Below are positions 37,234 to 45,320 of a stretch of 64,000 nucleotides of DNA, piece after piece; within the stretch, counting starts at the first letter, position 1, and every line of letters begins with the position of its first letter. The stretch covers positions 62,001 through 126,000 of the forward strand of contig JAGWWY010000006.1 of NCBI GenBank assembly GCA_018970145.1. Direction: 5' to 3'. The DNA comes from Gammaproteobacteria bacterium (lineage in GTDB: Bacteria; Pseudomonadota; Gammaproteobacteria; Steroidobacterales; Steroidobacteraceae). The notes beneath the pieces are model-generated. The model was given only the letters and a program-made list of their open reading frames with translations, made no database searches and had not been told where the DNA came from. The translations under genes were made by a program, and so were the position numbers.

Positions 37234-37260
37234 GCCGCGACGATCAAAGATCGTCGCGGC
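37234..37260. repeat. Perfect 12-bp inverted repeat between kdsB and rne
   Basis: GCCGCGACGATC, a three-base AAA loop, then GATCGTCGCGGC. The palindrome spans the rne stop codon and its last Arg-Asp-Asp-Leu codons and begins 13 bases after the kdsB stop. There is no T-run on either strand, so it is not a textbook terminator, but a hairpin this strong at two converging 3' ends may stop processive exonucleases or transcription. Confidence 0.8.
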
Positions 37261-39913
37261 GTGAGCTGTATCCCGGGCCGAAGCTGATCGTCGAATTCGA
37301 CGGACTCGACGACCAAACTACTTTTTTCTCTGTTACTGCGGCAGGTTCCTTGGCAGCAGGCGATTCCGCTTCCGGCGATTCTGTTACGCCTGCTTGCGGT
37401 TGCCCCGCCGGCTCGGGTTCGATGGCAGCAGGTTCGATGGCAGCAGGTTCGATGGCCGAAGGCGGTATCAACGCGGCCGGCTCGATTGCGGGAGGCGGTG
37501 CCAATCCCGTCCAGCTCACCTGAGCGGGCGCTGCAGCCAGCGGCGGCGGCGCGAAATCGTCAGCGACGGGATGCCGATCGGTACCCTCATCCAAGCGCTG
37601 CTCTCGCACGGCATCCACGAGGTCATCGGACGCGTCTTCCGCCGCGTCACTACCCGCGCTCATGCCGCTGACGGCACCCGCTTCACGATCACGTCCTCCC
37701 CGACGGCCGCGACGGCCACGTCGCCGCCCGCGCCGAGCGCCGCTCTCGCGCTCAACACCCTCGCGATCGGCGGCCGCTTCGCCGTCGGTGCCCGGTGGCG
37801 TGACCGCCATGACCGTCGGTTCGGCTTGCGTCGCGTTCGCGGCGGGTGCAGGCGAGGGGGACGGTCGCTGCGGCGACGGCGTCGGCGTCGGCGCAGTGGA
37901 AGCGGGCGCAGCGGAGGCAGGCGCCGCGGCTGCATGTCGCTCGCCCCGGTTGTCGCCACGCCGCTCACGACGACGCTGTTCGTCCCGACCGCCACGACGT
38001 CCTTGGGTTTGACCCTCAGGGCGAGGAGTATCACCAGAGGGTGCTTGTGGCGCACTCGGCTTGGCGTCACGCGGCTTGCGCTCGTGGCCGTCCCGACCGC
38101 GCTCGTGGCGATCTCGGCCGCGACCACGGCGTTCGCTGCGATCGCGCCGCTCGGGGCGTGGCCGAGCGTTTCGTGAGGCGCTCTCGTCCTGCTTTGGCGA
38201 AGGCGCGCCGAACAACCAGCGCCACAGTCGAACAAAAATACCGAGCTGCGGGCCGGAATCGACGGCTTTGGCTGCCGCCGCCGGCGCCTGTACGACGATC
38301 GGAGCAGGCGTCGTTGGCAGGAAGGTCGGTACGGCGGCCGGTTCCTGATGAGCTTGTTTTTCTCGCGTACCGGCCGGGTCGGGCACTTTGGCCGGAGTCG
38401 GCATCTGATAACTCAGACGCTTGACCTCTGGCAGATCGGCCTCGTCATCGCGTACGCGACGGATCGAATATTCCGGCGTGTCGATGTTGAGATTCGGCAC
38501 GATGATGAGCTCGACATCGGTCTTATCTTCGAGCGTACGCAACCACTCGCGCTTTTCATTGATGAGATAAGTGGCCACATCGACCGGCACTTCAGCGATG
38601 ACCTTGGAGGTTCGATCTTTGCGAACCTCTTCGCCGATGAGTCGCAGGATAGCGAGTGCCATCGATTCTACCGTGCGGATACTGCCGATGCCTTGGCAGC
38701 GCGGACACACTTCATGGCTCGAGTCCGAGAGGGATGGACGCAGTCGCTGACGCGACATCTCGAGCAGCCCAAAGCGCGACAAGCGACCGATCTGGATGCG
38801 CGCGCGGTCCATTTTCATGGCATCGCGCAAGCGATCCTCGACAGCGCGCTGATTCTTCGGCTCCTCCATGTCGATGAAGTCGATGACGATCAGACCGCCG
38901 ATGTCGCGGATACGCAGTTGCCGCGCGATTTCGTCAGCGGCCTCGAGATTGGTATTGGTGGCGGTGGTTTCGATGTCACCACCGCGCGTGGCACGCGCCG
39001 AGTTGATATCGATCGAGACGAGCGCCTCGGTGTAGTCGATGACGATCGAGCCACCCGAGGGTAGCTGCACCTTGTGGGCATAAGCCGATTCGATCTGACT
39101 CTCGATCTGATAGCGCGTGAAGAGCGGGATGTCGTCGGCGTACATCTTCAAACGACGACCACCTTCGGCCGGCATGAAGCGTTGCATGTACTCGGCGGCG
39201 ATGGCGTGCGCTCCGGGTTCATCGACGAGCACCTCGCCGATGTCGTCCGAGAAATAGTCGCGCAGGGCACGGGTGACCGGATCGCTCTCGCGGTAGACGA
39301 GAAATGGGGATGGCCGCTCGAGGACCGCCTTGACGATCTCGTCCCACTGGATCTTGAGGTTATCGAGATCCCATTGGAGCTCTTCGGTGGCTCGGCCAAC
39401 CCCGGCGGTGCGCACGATGGCACCCATACCCGACGGAATGACGAGCGCATCCATGATGCTCTTCATCTGGTCGCGCTCTTCACCCTCGATGCGACGGCTG
39501 ACACCGCCCGCGCGCGGGTTGTTCGGCATCAAGACCAAGAATCGGCCGGCGAGCGAAATGTACGTGGTGAGCGCCGCACCCTTGTTGCCGCGCTCTTCTT
39601 TCTCGACCTGCACCACGATGTCCTGCCCTTCTTGCAGGACCTCGCGCATGTTGATGCGGCCGCTCGAGGGGTTCTTGAGGAAATACTCGCGCGAGATTTC
39701 TTTCAGCGGCAGAAAGCCGTGGCGTTCAGCGCCGTAGTCGATGAAACAGGCTTCGAGCGAGGGCTCGATACGGGCGATCCGGCCTTTGTAGACGTTCGCT
39801 TTTTTCTGTTCGCGGGACGGGAGTTCGACCGAGAGGTCGTAGAGTTTCTGACCGTCAACCAGTGCGACGCGCAGTTCTTCCTGCTGGGTCGCGTTTACCA
39901 ACATTCTTTTCAT
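37244..39913 (-). CDS. rne: Ribonuclease E
   Basis: 889 residues from [21 protein letters not shown]. The endonuclease core of the RNA degradosome. S1 domain: [33 protein letters not shown]. DNase-I-like catalytic region: [23 protein letters not shown]. The zinc-link Cys pair is VCPRCQGIG. After about residue 500 the sequence becomes low complexity: an Arg-rich RNA-binding segment ([14 protein letters not shown]), Ala/Pro-rich spacers, a second Arg/Gly block ([19 protein letters not shown]) and a tail ending [25 protein letters not shown]. The longer frame at 39994 adds 27 unconserved residues. Divergent from rluC. Confidence 0.96.
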   Translation of the reverse strand: MKRMLVNATQQEELRVALVDGQKLYDLSVELPSREQKKANVYKGRIARIEPSLEACFIDYGAERHGFLPLKEISREYFLKNPSSGRINMREVLQEGQDIVVQVEKEERGNKGAALTTYISLAGRFLVLMPNNPRAGGVSRRIEGEERDQMKSIMDALVIPSGMGAIVRTAGVGRATEELQWDLDNLKIQWDEIVKAVLERPSPFLVYRESDPVTRALRDYFSDDIGEVLVDEPGAHAIAAEYMQRFMPAEGGRRLKMYADDIPLFTRYQIESQIESAYAHKVQLPSGGSIVIDYTEALVSIDINSARATRGGDIETTATNTNLEAADEIARQLRIRDIGGLIVIDFIDMEEPKNQRAVEDRLRDAMKMDRARIQIGRLSRFGLLEMSRQRLRPSLSDSSHEVCPRCQGIGSIRTVESMALAILRLIGEEVRKDRTSKVIAEVPVDVATYLINEKREWLRTLEDKTDVELIIVPNLNIDTPEYSIRRVRDDEADLPEVKRLSYQMPTPAKVPDPAGTREKQAHQEPAAVPTFLPTTPAPIVVQAPAAAAKAVDSGPQLGIFVRLWRWLFGAPSPKQDESASRNARPRPERRDRSERRGRGRDRHERGRDGHERKPRDAKPSAPQAPSGDTPRPEGQTQGRRGGRDEQRRRERRGDNRGERHAAAAPASAAPASTAPTPTPSPQRPSPSPAPAANATQAEPTVMAVTPPGTDGEAAADREGVERESGARRGRRRGRRGRRGGRDREAGAVSGMSAGSDAAEDASDDLVDAVREQRLDEGTDRHPVADDFAPPPLAAAPAQVSWTGLAPPPAIEPAALIPPSAIEPAAIEPAAIEPEPAGQPQAGVTESPEAESPAAKEPAAVTEKKVVWSSSPSNSTISFGPGYSSRRDDL
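37421..37450. repeat. 15-bp tandem repeat in the rne tail
   Basis: Two exact copies of GATGGCAGCAGGTTC, encoding on the minus strand two units of an Ile-Glu-Pro-Ala-Ala pentapeptide, with degenerate copies on both sides ([28 protein letters not shown]). It is in frame and so can change copy number without breaking RNase E. It lies in the disordered C-terminal part. Confidence 0.85.
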
Positions 39914-40269
39914 GGGCCCCAAATCTCCTGGAAGGGGCCGACAGTGCTCCGACGGTTGTCCACATGGACACCACTCGCGGACCGGTGCGAACACACGGGC
40001 GAGCGGGCAGAACCCGAGAGGTAGTGAGAGGCGCGAGCAGGGAGAGGAGGATGTAAATCACTGTCGTCTGCGCACCGCGAACCGAAACCTAGGCTCGTAT
40101 CTGTCAACCGACGGCGTGACCGGATGGCCACGGCGACTATCGGCCGGATTCGATGGCCTCGTTGCCGAGGACCAACTAACATGCGTCACCCACCGACCGG
40201 CGGGCATCGCGCTGATGTCTGCAAGGTGTCGCTACCCGCGGGCGGCGTTCTCGAGACAGCCCTGATACT
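39914..40269. other. Intergenic region between divergent rne and rluC
   Basis: About 356 bases without a convincing gene. It must contain the rne leader on the minus strand and the rluC promoter on the plus strand. On the minus strand a perfect TTGACA (40107 down to 40102) is a candidate -35, but I see no matching -10 at 16-18 bases. AGGAG sits 11 bases before the rne ATG. In E. coli the long rne leader is a feedback-control target of RNase E itself; the length here allows the same, but no specific structure could be assigned by eye. Confidence 0.5.
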
Positions 40270-41364
40270 ATGCCGAAGCTCATGGAAAAACAAGATCTTA
40301 CGAAACACTCCGGAAAACTCTCGGTACGTCACCTCACGGTGGACGGCGAGGATGCCGGCACCCGCCTCGACAAGTTCCTTGCACGCCAGTACCCCGCGGT
40401 ACCGCGTACCCGGCTGTTCCGTCTGGTCCGTAAGGGCGAAGTTCGGGTCAACGGCAAGCGCGCCGGGATCGATACACGGCTGGCCCTCGGCGATGACGTC
40501 CGCTTGCCGCCGGTGCGCGAGGCGGCGGCTGAGACGGCTGTTGATCCAGGCAGTGGTACCGGTGCGGCCAGCGGGACCGCTCGTGCCCTCACGCGCAAGG
40601 TCCCCGCGAGTCTGCAGGCGGCGGTGACCGCCTCGGTCATCCACGAGGACGAGCGGATCATCGTGGTCAACAAACCCGCTGGCATTGCCGTCCACGGTGG
40701 CAGCGGCGTGAGCTTTGGGGTGATCGAGGCCTTGCGTGCGGCCCGCCCCGATGAGGCAGACAAACTCGAGCTCGTGCACCGGCTCGATCGCGATACGAGC
40801 GGCGTGCTGATCATTGCCCGCAAACCGTCGGTGCTGCGCATGCTGCATGCGGGCTTGCGCGAGGGCGAAGGCTTCGAGAAGCGTTACCTCGCGCTCGTCA
40901 AAGGCAGTTGGCAGCTCGGTAAGAAGCGCATCGAGGCGCCGCTGCGCACGGATTTACGGGTCGGCGGCGAGCGCACCGTCAAGGTGGCAGCGGGTGGTAA
41001 GGCAGCTACGAGCGATTTTCGTCCCGTGCAGAGTTTCGGCAAGTTGGCCTCGTTGCTCGAAGTGTCGATCCTGACGGGGCGCACGCATCAGATCCGCGTA
41101 CATGCCGCTTACGCGGGTCATCCCGTCGCGGGTGATCCGAAGTACGGTGATCGCGAGTTCAACGAAGAGATGCGCGAGCACGGGCTCGAGCGCATGTTCC
41201 TGCATGCTTCGAGTATTTCATTTCTTTGGCCAGATCGCGGCACCGAATTCAGCGTGAATGCGCCGCTGCCGCCTGAGCTGGCGCGGGTGATCGACGCGCT
41301 CGCGGGGCTCAAGCGTCCAGGGCGCGCAAGGTCCCGGCGACCCAGATCATCGGCAGGCCGATAA
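40270..41364 (+). CDS. rluC: 23S rRNA pseudouridine synthase RluC
   Basis: 364 residues. Makes pseudouridines in 23S rRNA. An N-terminal S4 RNA-binding domain (GTRLDKFLARQYPAVPRTRLFRLVRKGEVRVNGKRAGI) is followed by the synthase domain with ELVHRLDRDTSGVLIIARK, including the catalytic Asp, and ILTGRTHQIRVHAAYAGHPVAGDPKYGD. The last 56 bases, coding for an Arg/Ser-rich tail, overlap maf on the opposite strand. An ATG four codons downstream (40282) is a possible start; neither has a clear ribosome binding site. Confidence 0.94.
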   Translation: MPKLMEKQDLTKHSGKLSVRHLTVDGEDAGTRLDKFLARQYPAVPRTRLFRLVRKGEVRVNGKRAGIDTRLALGDDVRLPPVREAAAETAVDPGSGTGAASGTARALTRKVPASLQAAVTASVIHEDERIIVVNKPAGIAVHGGSGVSFGVIEALRAARPDEADKLELVHRLDRDTSGVLIIARKPSVLRMLHAGLREGEGFEKRYLALVKGSWQLGKKRIEAPLRTDLRVGGERTVKVAAGGKAATSDFRPVQSFGKLASLLEVSILTGRTHQIRVHAAYAGHPVAGDPKYGDREFNEEMREHGLERMFLHASSISFLWPDRGTEFSVNAPLPPELARVIDALAGLKRPGRARSRRPRSSAGR

Positions 41365-41902
41365 GGGCGGTCGGATCGACTGTCTCAAGTCGCTCGAGCA
41401 AAGTCATGCCGAGCGATTCGCTCTTAAAGCCGCCCGCACAATCGGTGGCGGGCTCTGCCGCAACATAGGCCTCGATGTCCTCGGCCGACAACGCACGAAA
41501 GACGCAGCGCGTCTCGTCGGTGTGTTCGTACCGGGCGCCACCCGGGCCCACGATGCTGACAGCCGTGTAGAACATGACCGTTTGACCCGAGAGCCGCTCC
41601 AGCATGCCGCGTTGTCCCTCTGGGGTGCCGGGCTTGCCGAGGCAATCGGCCCCGAGCGCACACACCTGATCCGACCCGATCACCCAAGCCTCGGGGACCG
41701 TTCTTGCGATGGCCTCGGCCTTGGCGCGTGCGAGGCGGTGGGCGAGGGCGTCTGGGGCTTCGCCGGGCAGACGGGATTCGTCGATATCGGGAGAACGGTG
41801 CTCGAAGGGCAGCCCTAGCCGGGCAAGGAGCTCGCGGCGATAGCGCGAACTCGAGGCTAGCCACAGCGGGCGGCGCAACAGAAACAAAGGCTTACCCAAC
41901 AC
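41309..41902 (-). CDS. maf: Maf/YceF-type nucleoside triphosphate pyrophosphatase
   Basis: 197 residues from a GTG start. Maf proteins hydrolyse modified NTPs; the yceF branch, next to yceD-rpmF as here, prefers 7-methyl-GTP. LASSSRYRRELLARLGLPFEHRSPDIDE is the family N-terminus; VIGSDQVCALGADCLGKPGTPE is the conserved substrate loop and AGGFKSESLGMTLLERLETVDPTALIGLPM the C-terminal block. It is divergent from yceD, and the yceD -35 element begins six bases upstream of its start codon. Its 3' end is embedded in the end of rluC. Confidence 0.92.
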   Translation of the reverse strand: MLGKPLFLLRRPLWLASSSRYRRELLARLGLPFEHRSPDIDESRLPGEAPDALAHRLARAKAEAIARTVPEAWVIGSDQVCALGADCLGKPGTPEGQRGMLERLSGQTVMFYTAVSIVGPGGARYEHTDETRCVFRALSAEDIEAYVAAEPATDCAGGFKSESLGMTLLERLETVDPTALIGLPMIWVAGTLRALDA

Positions 41903-41907
41903 TGGTT

Positions 41908-41936
41908 TTGACTCGAAGGGGGGTGATCCCTATTAT
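41908..41936 (+). promoter_or_regulatory. Sigma-70-type promoter of the yceD-rpmF-plsX-fabH operon
   Basis: TTGACT (41908-41913), a 17-base spacer, then TATTAT (41931-41936). One of the best housekeeping promoters in the window. The expected start point is about 41943, only some three bases before the yceD ATG, so the message would be almost leaderless. Confidence 0.75.
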
Positions 41937-41945
41937 ACGCGCCCC

Positions 41946-42449
41946 ATGCCGGCCGACTGGTCCCGACCTGTTGATGTGGAGCGTCTGGCCGACGCGGGGG
42001 AGTGTCGTGAGAACGACTTGTCGCTCGCCAGCCTGCCGCGCCTCGCGCCGGATCTGGCGCTGACCGACGGCACGGTTCACGCACGCATCGGGTTTGCGCG
42101 CGAGCGCAAGCAACCGGTGGCCGACATCGAAGTGCGCGCGCGCCTGCCGCTGCGCTGCCAACGATGTTTGCAGCCGGTGTGGCTCGATGTCGATCAGCAA
42201 TCGCGGGTGTGGTTGGTGACCGATCTGGCGAAGGTGGATCGCGATGAGATGGGGCTCGAGCCGATATTGGCCCCCGAGGGTCACATTGCGCTGCGTGATC
42301 TAATCGAGGAAGAACTGTTGCTCGCAGTGCCGCTGGTGCCGCGACACGAGGACGAATCGGATTGCACAACCGGTTCGGCGGAGTCTGAGGAAGAAGAAGT
42401 CGTGCAGAGACCGTTCGCAGGGCTCGGTGAGCTCCTGAAACGCCAGTAG
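41946..42449 (+). CDS. yceD: YceD/DUF177 family protein
   Basis: 167 residues. YceD-type proteins are linked to 23S rRNA maturation and, by conserved neighbourhood, to ribosomal protein L32. [27 protein letters not shown] contains the family CxxC, and [24 protein letters not shown] is the conserved acidic C-terminal helix. No Shine-Dalgarno sequence lies between the predicted transcript start and the ATG. rpmF follows after 16 bases. Confidence 0.9.
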   Translation: MPADWSRPVDVERLADAGECRENDLSLASLPRLAPDLALTDGTVHARIGFARERKQPVADIEVRARLPLRCQRCLQPVWLDVDQQSRVWLVTDLAKVDRDEMGLEPILAPEGHIALRDLIEEELLLAVPLVPRHEDESDCTTGSAESEEEEVVQRPFAGLGELLKRQ

Positions 42450-42465
42450 TTTTAAGAGGTTTATC

Positions 42466-42660
42466 ATGCCTGTTCAAAAAAGTCGCAAGACGCCGTCCAA
42501 GCGCGGCATGCATCGCTCGCACGACGGTCTGTCGAAGCCGGCTCTGTCGGTGGATCCGCAGTCGGGTGAGACACACTTCCGTCATCGCATCACGCCGGAT
42601 GGTTTCTATCGCGGTAAGCGCGTGATCGAGAAGCCGGCTGACGACGAAGCGGCGGGCTAA
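42466..42660 (+). CDS. rpmF: 50S ribosomal protein L32
   Basis: 64 residues, starting [22 protein letters not shown], with the conserved basic N-terminus and the later [21 protein letters not shown]. It is the cysteine-free form of L32 seen in many gammaproteobacteria. An AAGAGG sits at good spacing before the ATG. plsX follows 54 bases downstream. Confidence 0.98.
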   Translation: MPVQKSRKTPSKRGMHRSHDGLSKPALSVDPQSGETHFRHRITPDGFYRGKRVIEKPADDEAAG

Positions 42661-42714
42661 GTCTTCAATGGCGGGCCGTTCGAGCCCGCCCGCTCCCGTT
42701 CTCGGGGCACACCC

Positions 42715-43770
42715 ATGACTCTGATCGCGCTCGATGTGATGAGCGGCGACCTCGGCGCGCAGGAATGCGTGCCGGCGGCGCTGTTGGCGCTCGAGTCCGA
42801 TGTGTCTTTGCGTTTGAAGCTCGTCGGGCAAGCGAGGGTCATCGCGCCCCTGCTCGAGGCGGTCGCTCTAGCCCCCGGCGTTCGTGATCGCCTTGAGCTC
42901 ATCGAAGCGAGCGAGATCATCACCATGAGTGACGCGCCGCGCGAGGCGATTCGGCGTAAAAAGCAATCGTCCATGCGCATTGCCGCGGATCTCGTTCACG
43001 ACGGGCTCGCCGCGGGAATGGTTAGCGCCGGCAACACCGGGGCGTTGACGGCGATCTCGCACTTTGTGCTCAAGTGTCTACCGGAAGTCGAGCGCGCACC
43101 CATCATGACCTCGATTCCGAATCGACGCGCTTTCACGCAGTTGCTCGACGTCGGCGCGAATCTGCGTGCCACACCCGTGCAACTGCGGCAGTTCGCAATC
43201 ATGGGGGCGATCGTTGCGAGAGATGTGCATGGTCACGAGCGCCCCCGTGTGGGCTTACTGAACATCGGCGAGGAAGAAACCAAGGGTCACGATCTCGTGC
43301 AGGAAGCCCACGCGCTGCTCAAAGATTTCAAGCCTGTGGATTGGAAAAAGTCTGGCGATCAAGCGATATTCGATTACGTCGGCTTCGTCGAGGGCCAGGA
43401 TATTTTCTCTGGTGACATCGATGTGGTCGTGACCGACGGCTTCACGGGCAACGTCGCACTCAAGACCATGGAAGGCGTCGCAGGTCTCATCGGTGATCGA
43501 TTGAAGCGCGAGTTCACGGCCGATCTGCCGAGCAAACTCGCCGGTATGGCCGCCCGACCGGTGCTCAAGCGGGTCTCCGCTTCACTCGATCCGCGTCGCT
43601 TCAACGGCGCGATCATGGTGGGGCTCAAACACATCGTGGTAAAAAGTCACGGCAGCGCAGATCGTTACGCCATGGCGCAAGCCATCGCGATCGCCGCCAC
43701 GGCGGTACGCAAGCGACTCGTGCAACATGTTTCACAAGCGCTCGGATCTGGGGATCACTCGACATGCTGA
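42715..43770 (+). CDS. plsX: Phosphate acyltransferase PlsX
   Basis: 351 residues. Converts acyl-ACP to acyl phosphate at the start of phospholipid synthesis. The family start LIALDVMSGDLGAQECVPAAL, then SMRIAADLVHDGLAAGMVSAGNTGALTAIS, LLNIGEEETKGHD and VVTDGFTGNVALKTMEGVA are all recognisable. The more usual DAMGGD opening reads DVMSGD here. Overlaps fabH by seven bases. Confidence 0.96.
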   Translation: MTLIALDVMSGDLGAQECVPAALLALESDVSLRLKLVGQARVIAPLLEAVALAPGVRDRLELIEASEIITMSDAPREAIRRKKQSSMRIAADLVHDGLAAGMVSAGNTGALTAISHFVLKCLPEVERAPIMTSIPNRRAFTQLLDVGANLRATPVQLRQFAIMGAIVARDVHGHERPRVGLLNIGEEETKGHDLVQEAHALLKDFKPVDWKKSGDQAIFDYVGFVEGQDIFSGDIDVVVTDGFTGNVALKTMEGVAGLIGDRLKREFTADLPSKLAGMAARPVLKRVSASLDPRRFNGAIMVGLKHIVVKSHGSADRYAMAQAIAIAATAVRKRLVQHVSQALGSGDHSTC

Positions 43771-44744
43771 AGTATTCGCGCATCGCCGGCACCGGCAGTT
43801 ATCTGCCCGAGAAGGTCCTCACGAACCACGATCTCGAGTCGATGTTCGAGACGTCGGACGAATGGATCCGCGAGCGCACCGGGATCCGTAAGCGGCACCT
43901 CGCTGCGCCCGATCAGACGACGGTCGATCTCGCCTACATCGCATCTCTGCGCGCGCTCGAGGCGGCAGGTGTGACGGCCGAGGAAGTGGACTTAATCGTC
44001 TTCGGCACGACCACTCCGGATTTGGTTTTCCCGAACTGCGGCGCGCTATTGCAGGATAAGCTCGGTATCCGAACGGCCTGTCCGGCGATCGGCCTCGAGG
44101 CGGCCTGCAGCGGGTTCATGTATTCCCTCTCGATCGCCGACAAGTTCATCAAACTCGGTGAAGCGCAGTGTGCGCTCGTGGTCGGTGCCGAGACCTTGAG
44201 TCGTATTGTCGATTGGACCGATCGCAGCACGGCGATTATTTTTGGTGACGGGGCCGGTGCGGCGGTGCTCAAGCCTGCTGATGCGCCTGGCATCATTTCC
44301 ACGCATCTGCACACCGACGGTACTTACAAGGACTTGCTCTACTGCTCCGGTGGCCCGTCACGCGGCTTCAAGCAGGGGACGGACGGTCGTATCGATGCTT
44401 TTATTCGTATGACGGGTAACGAAATCTTCAAGGTAGCCGTCAAATCGTTGGGAGCGATCGTCGACGAGACACTCGCAGCCAATAACCTCGACAAGTCCGC
44501 CATCGACTGGCTGGTGCCCCATCAGGCCAATATCCGCATCATTCAGGCGACCGCCAAAAAGCTCGATATGCCGATGGAGCGCGTGATCGTCACGGTGGAT
44601 GAGCACGCCAACACGTCTGCCGCTTCCGTGCCGTTGGCGCTCGATACCGGCATACGCGATGGTCGTATCAAGCGCGGTGATTTGATCCTGCTCGAAGCGT
44701 TCGGTGGCGGTCTCACCTGGGGTTCGGCATTGATTCGCTACTGA
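43764..44744 (+). CDS. fabH: Beta-ketoacyl-ACP synthase III
   Basis: 326 residues. Starts fatty acid synthesis by condensing acetyl-CoA with malonyl-ACP. The catalytic Cys115 is in LEAACSGFMYSL, the His in WLVPHQANIRII and the Asn in DEHANTSAASVPLAL. The end, LLEAFGGGLTWGSALIRY, is typical. It is the last gene of the operon and is followed by a hairpin terminator. No fabD follows, unlike in E. coli. Confidence 0.97.
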   Translation: MLKYSRIAGTGSYLPEKVLTNHDLESMFETSDEWIRERTGIRKRHLAAPDQTTVDLAYIASLRALEAAGVTAEEVDLIVFGTTTPDLVFPNCGALLQDKLGIRTACPAIGLEAACSGFMYSLSIADKFIKLGEAQCALVVGAETLSRIVDWTDRSTAIIFGDGAGAAVLKPADAPGIISTHLHTDGTYKDLLYCSGGPSRGFKQGTDGRIDAFIRMTGNEIFKVAVKSLGAIVDETLAANNLDKSAIDWLVPHQANIRIIQATAKKLDMPMERVIVTVDEHANTSAASVPLALDTGIRDGRIKRGDLILLEAFGGGLTWGSALIRY

Positions 44745-44774
44745 TCGCAAGCACTGTCAGCAGCATCAAAAAAA

Positions 44775-44795
44775 ACGCCGCGCTCTGGGCGCGGC
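44775..44795 (-). terminator. Intrinsic terminator shared by the lipoprotein gene and fabH
   Basis: Eight-base-pair GC stem CGCCGCGC / GCGCGGCG with a five-base loop. On the minus strand it is followed by eight T residues, so it is a strong terminator for the Lpp-like gene 32 bases away. On the plus strand only a short TTTC follows, so it is a weaker stop for the yceD-fabH operon. Confidence 0.9.
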
Positions 44796-44826
44796 GCTTT
44801 CTCGCACGAAGCGAATCGACGAGCGA

Positions 44827-45141
44827 TTACTTCGAGATCGAACGCTTGAACATACGGTCGACCTTCTCGTTGGTCGCATCGCAGCAGGACTGCGAGGCCT
44901 GAGCGGCCGACAGCGCCTGGTTGGCGGTCGACTGAGCACCATTGGCAGCCGAAGCAGCCGAGGCAGCAGCGCCGTTCGCGGCGTCAGCCGAGCTCTTGGC
45001 GGCAGCGACTTGCGTCTGCAAGCTCGAAACTTGGGTCTTCAGGCTGTCGATTTCGGCCTGGAGCGGCTTCAGATCCGTGCAACCGGCGAGGGTGGCAACG
45101 GCGGCGACAGCGACGATCTTGGCGACGATCGGGGTCTTCAT
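44827..45141 (-). CDS. Lpp/OprI-like alanine-zipper outer-membrane lipoprotein
   Basis: 104 residues. Signal peptide with lipobox LAGC; the lipidated Cys is residue 21. The mature part is an Ala/Ser-rich coiled coil with heptad spacing (LQAEIDSLKTQVSSLQTQVAAAKSSADAANGAAASAASAANG), ending NEKVDRMFKRSISK with a terminal lysine like the one Lpp uses to link to peptidoglycan. Two adjacent cysteines, 86 and 87 (SQSCCDATN), are unusual. I take the second of two close ATGs; the first (45150) has GAGG too near. Strong terminator downstream and a TATAAT upstream suggest high expression. Confidence 0.85.
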   Translation of the reverse strand: MKTPIVAKIVAVAAVATLAGCTDLKPLQAEIDSLKTQVSSLQTQVAAAKSSADAANGAAASAASAANGAQSTANQALSAAQASQSCCDATNEKVDRMFKRSISK

Positions 45142-45222
45142 AGTGTTCATGTCCTCAATTGAGATTGTTGCTGGTTCGGGTCGTTGGCGAGAGGCCGCCA
45201 TTCGGTCGACCCCAACGGCAAC

Positions 45223-45228
45223 ATTATA
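45223..45228 (-). promoter_or_regulatory. Candidate -10 of the Lpp-like gene
   Basis: A perfect TATAAT on the minus strand about 82 bases before the chosen ATG. No good -35 is seen at 16-18 bases. It would give a leader of about 75 bases. Confidence 0.5.
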
Positions 45229-45276
45229 GCGGTACCCGAGCGCAAAGGGGACTGCAGCTCGGCGGGAATGCGCCGA

Positions 45277-45292
45277 TACGGGCGAACCCGTA
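45277..45292. promoter_or_regulatory. Dyad symmetry between the Lpp-like gene and the glycosyltransferase
   Basis: TACGGG-CGAA-CCCGTA, a perfect six-base inverted repeat with a four-base centre. It lies in the 179-base divergent region, about 50 bases upstream of the lipoprotein -10 and some 16 bases before a CATAAT (45308-45313) that could serve the plus-strand gene. It may be an operator; no regulator can be named. Confidence 0.35.
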
Positions 45293-45320
45293 CCGAGCGG
45301 TTGTGCGCATAATACGCGGC

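Noticed and set aside
40102-40107. TTGACA on the minus strand as a full rne promoter
   Set aside because: No acceptable -10 at 15-19 bases; kept only as a note on the intergenic region.
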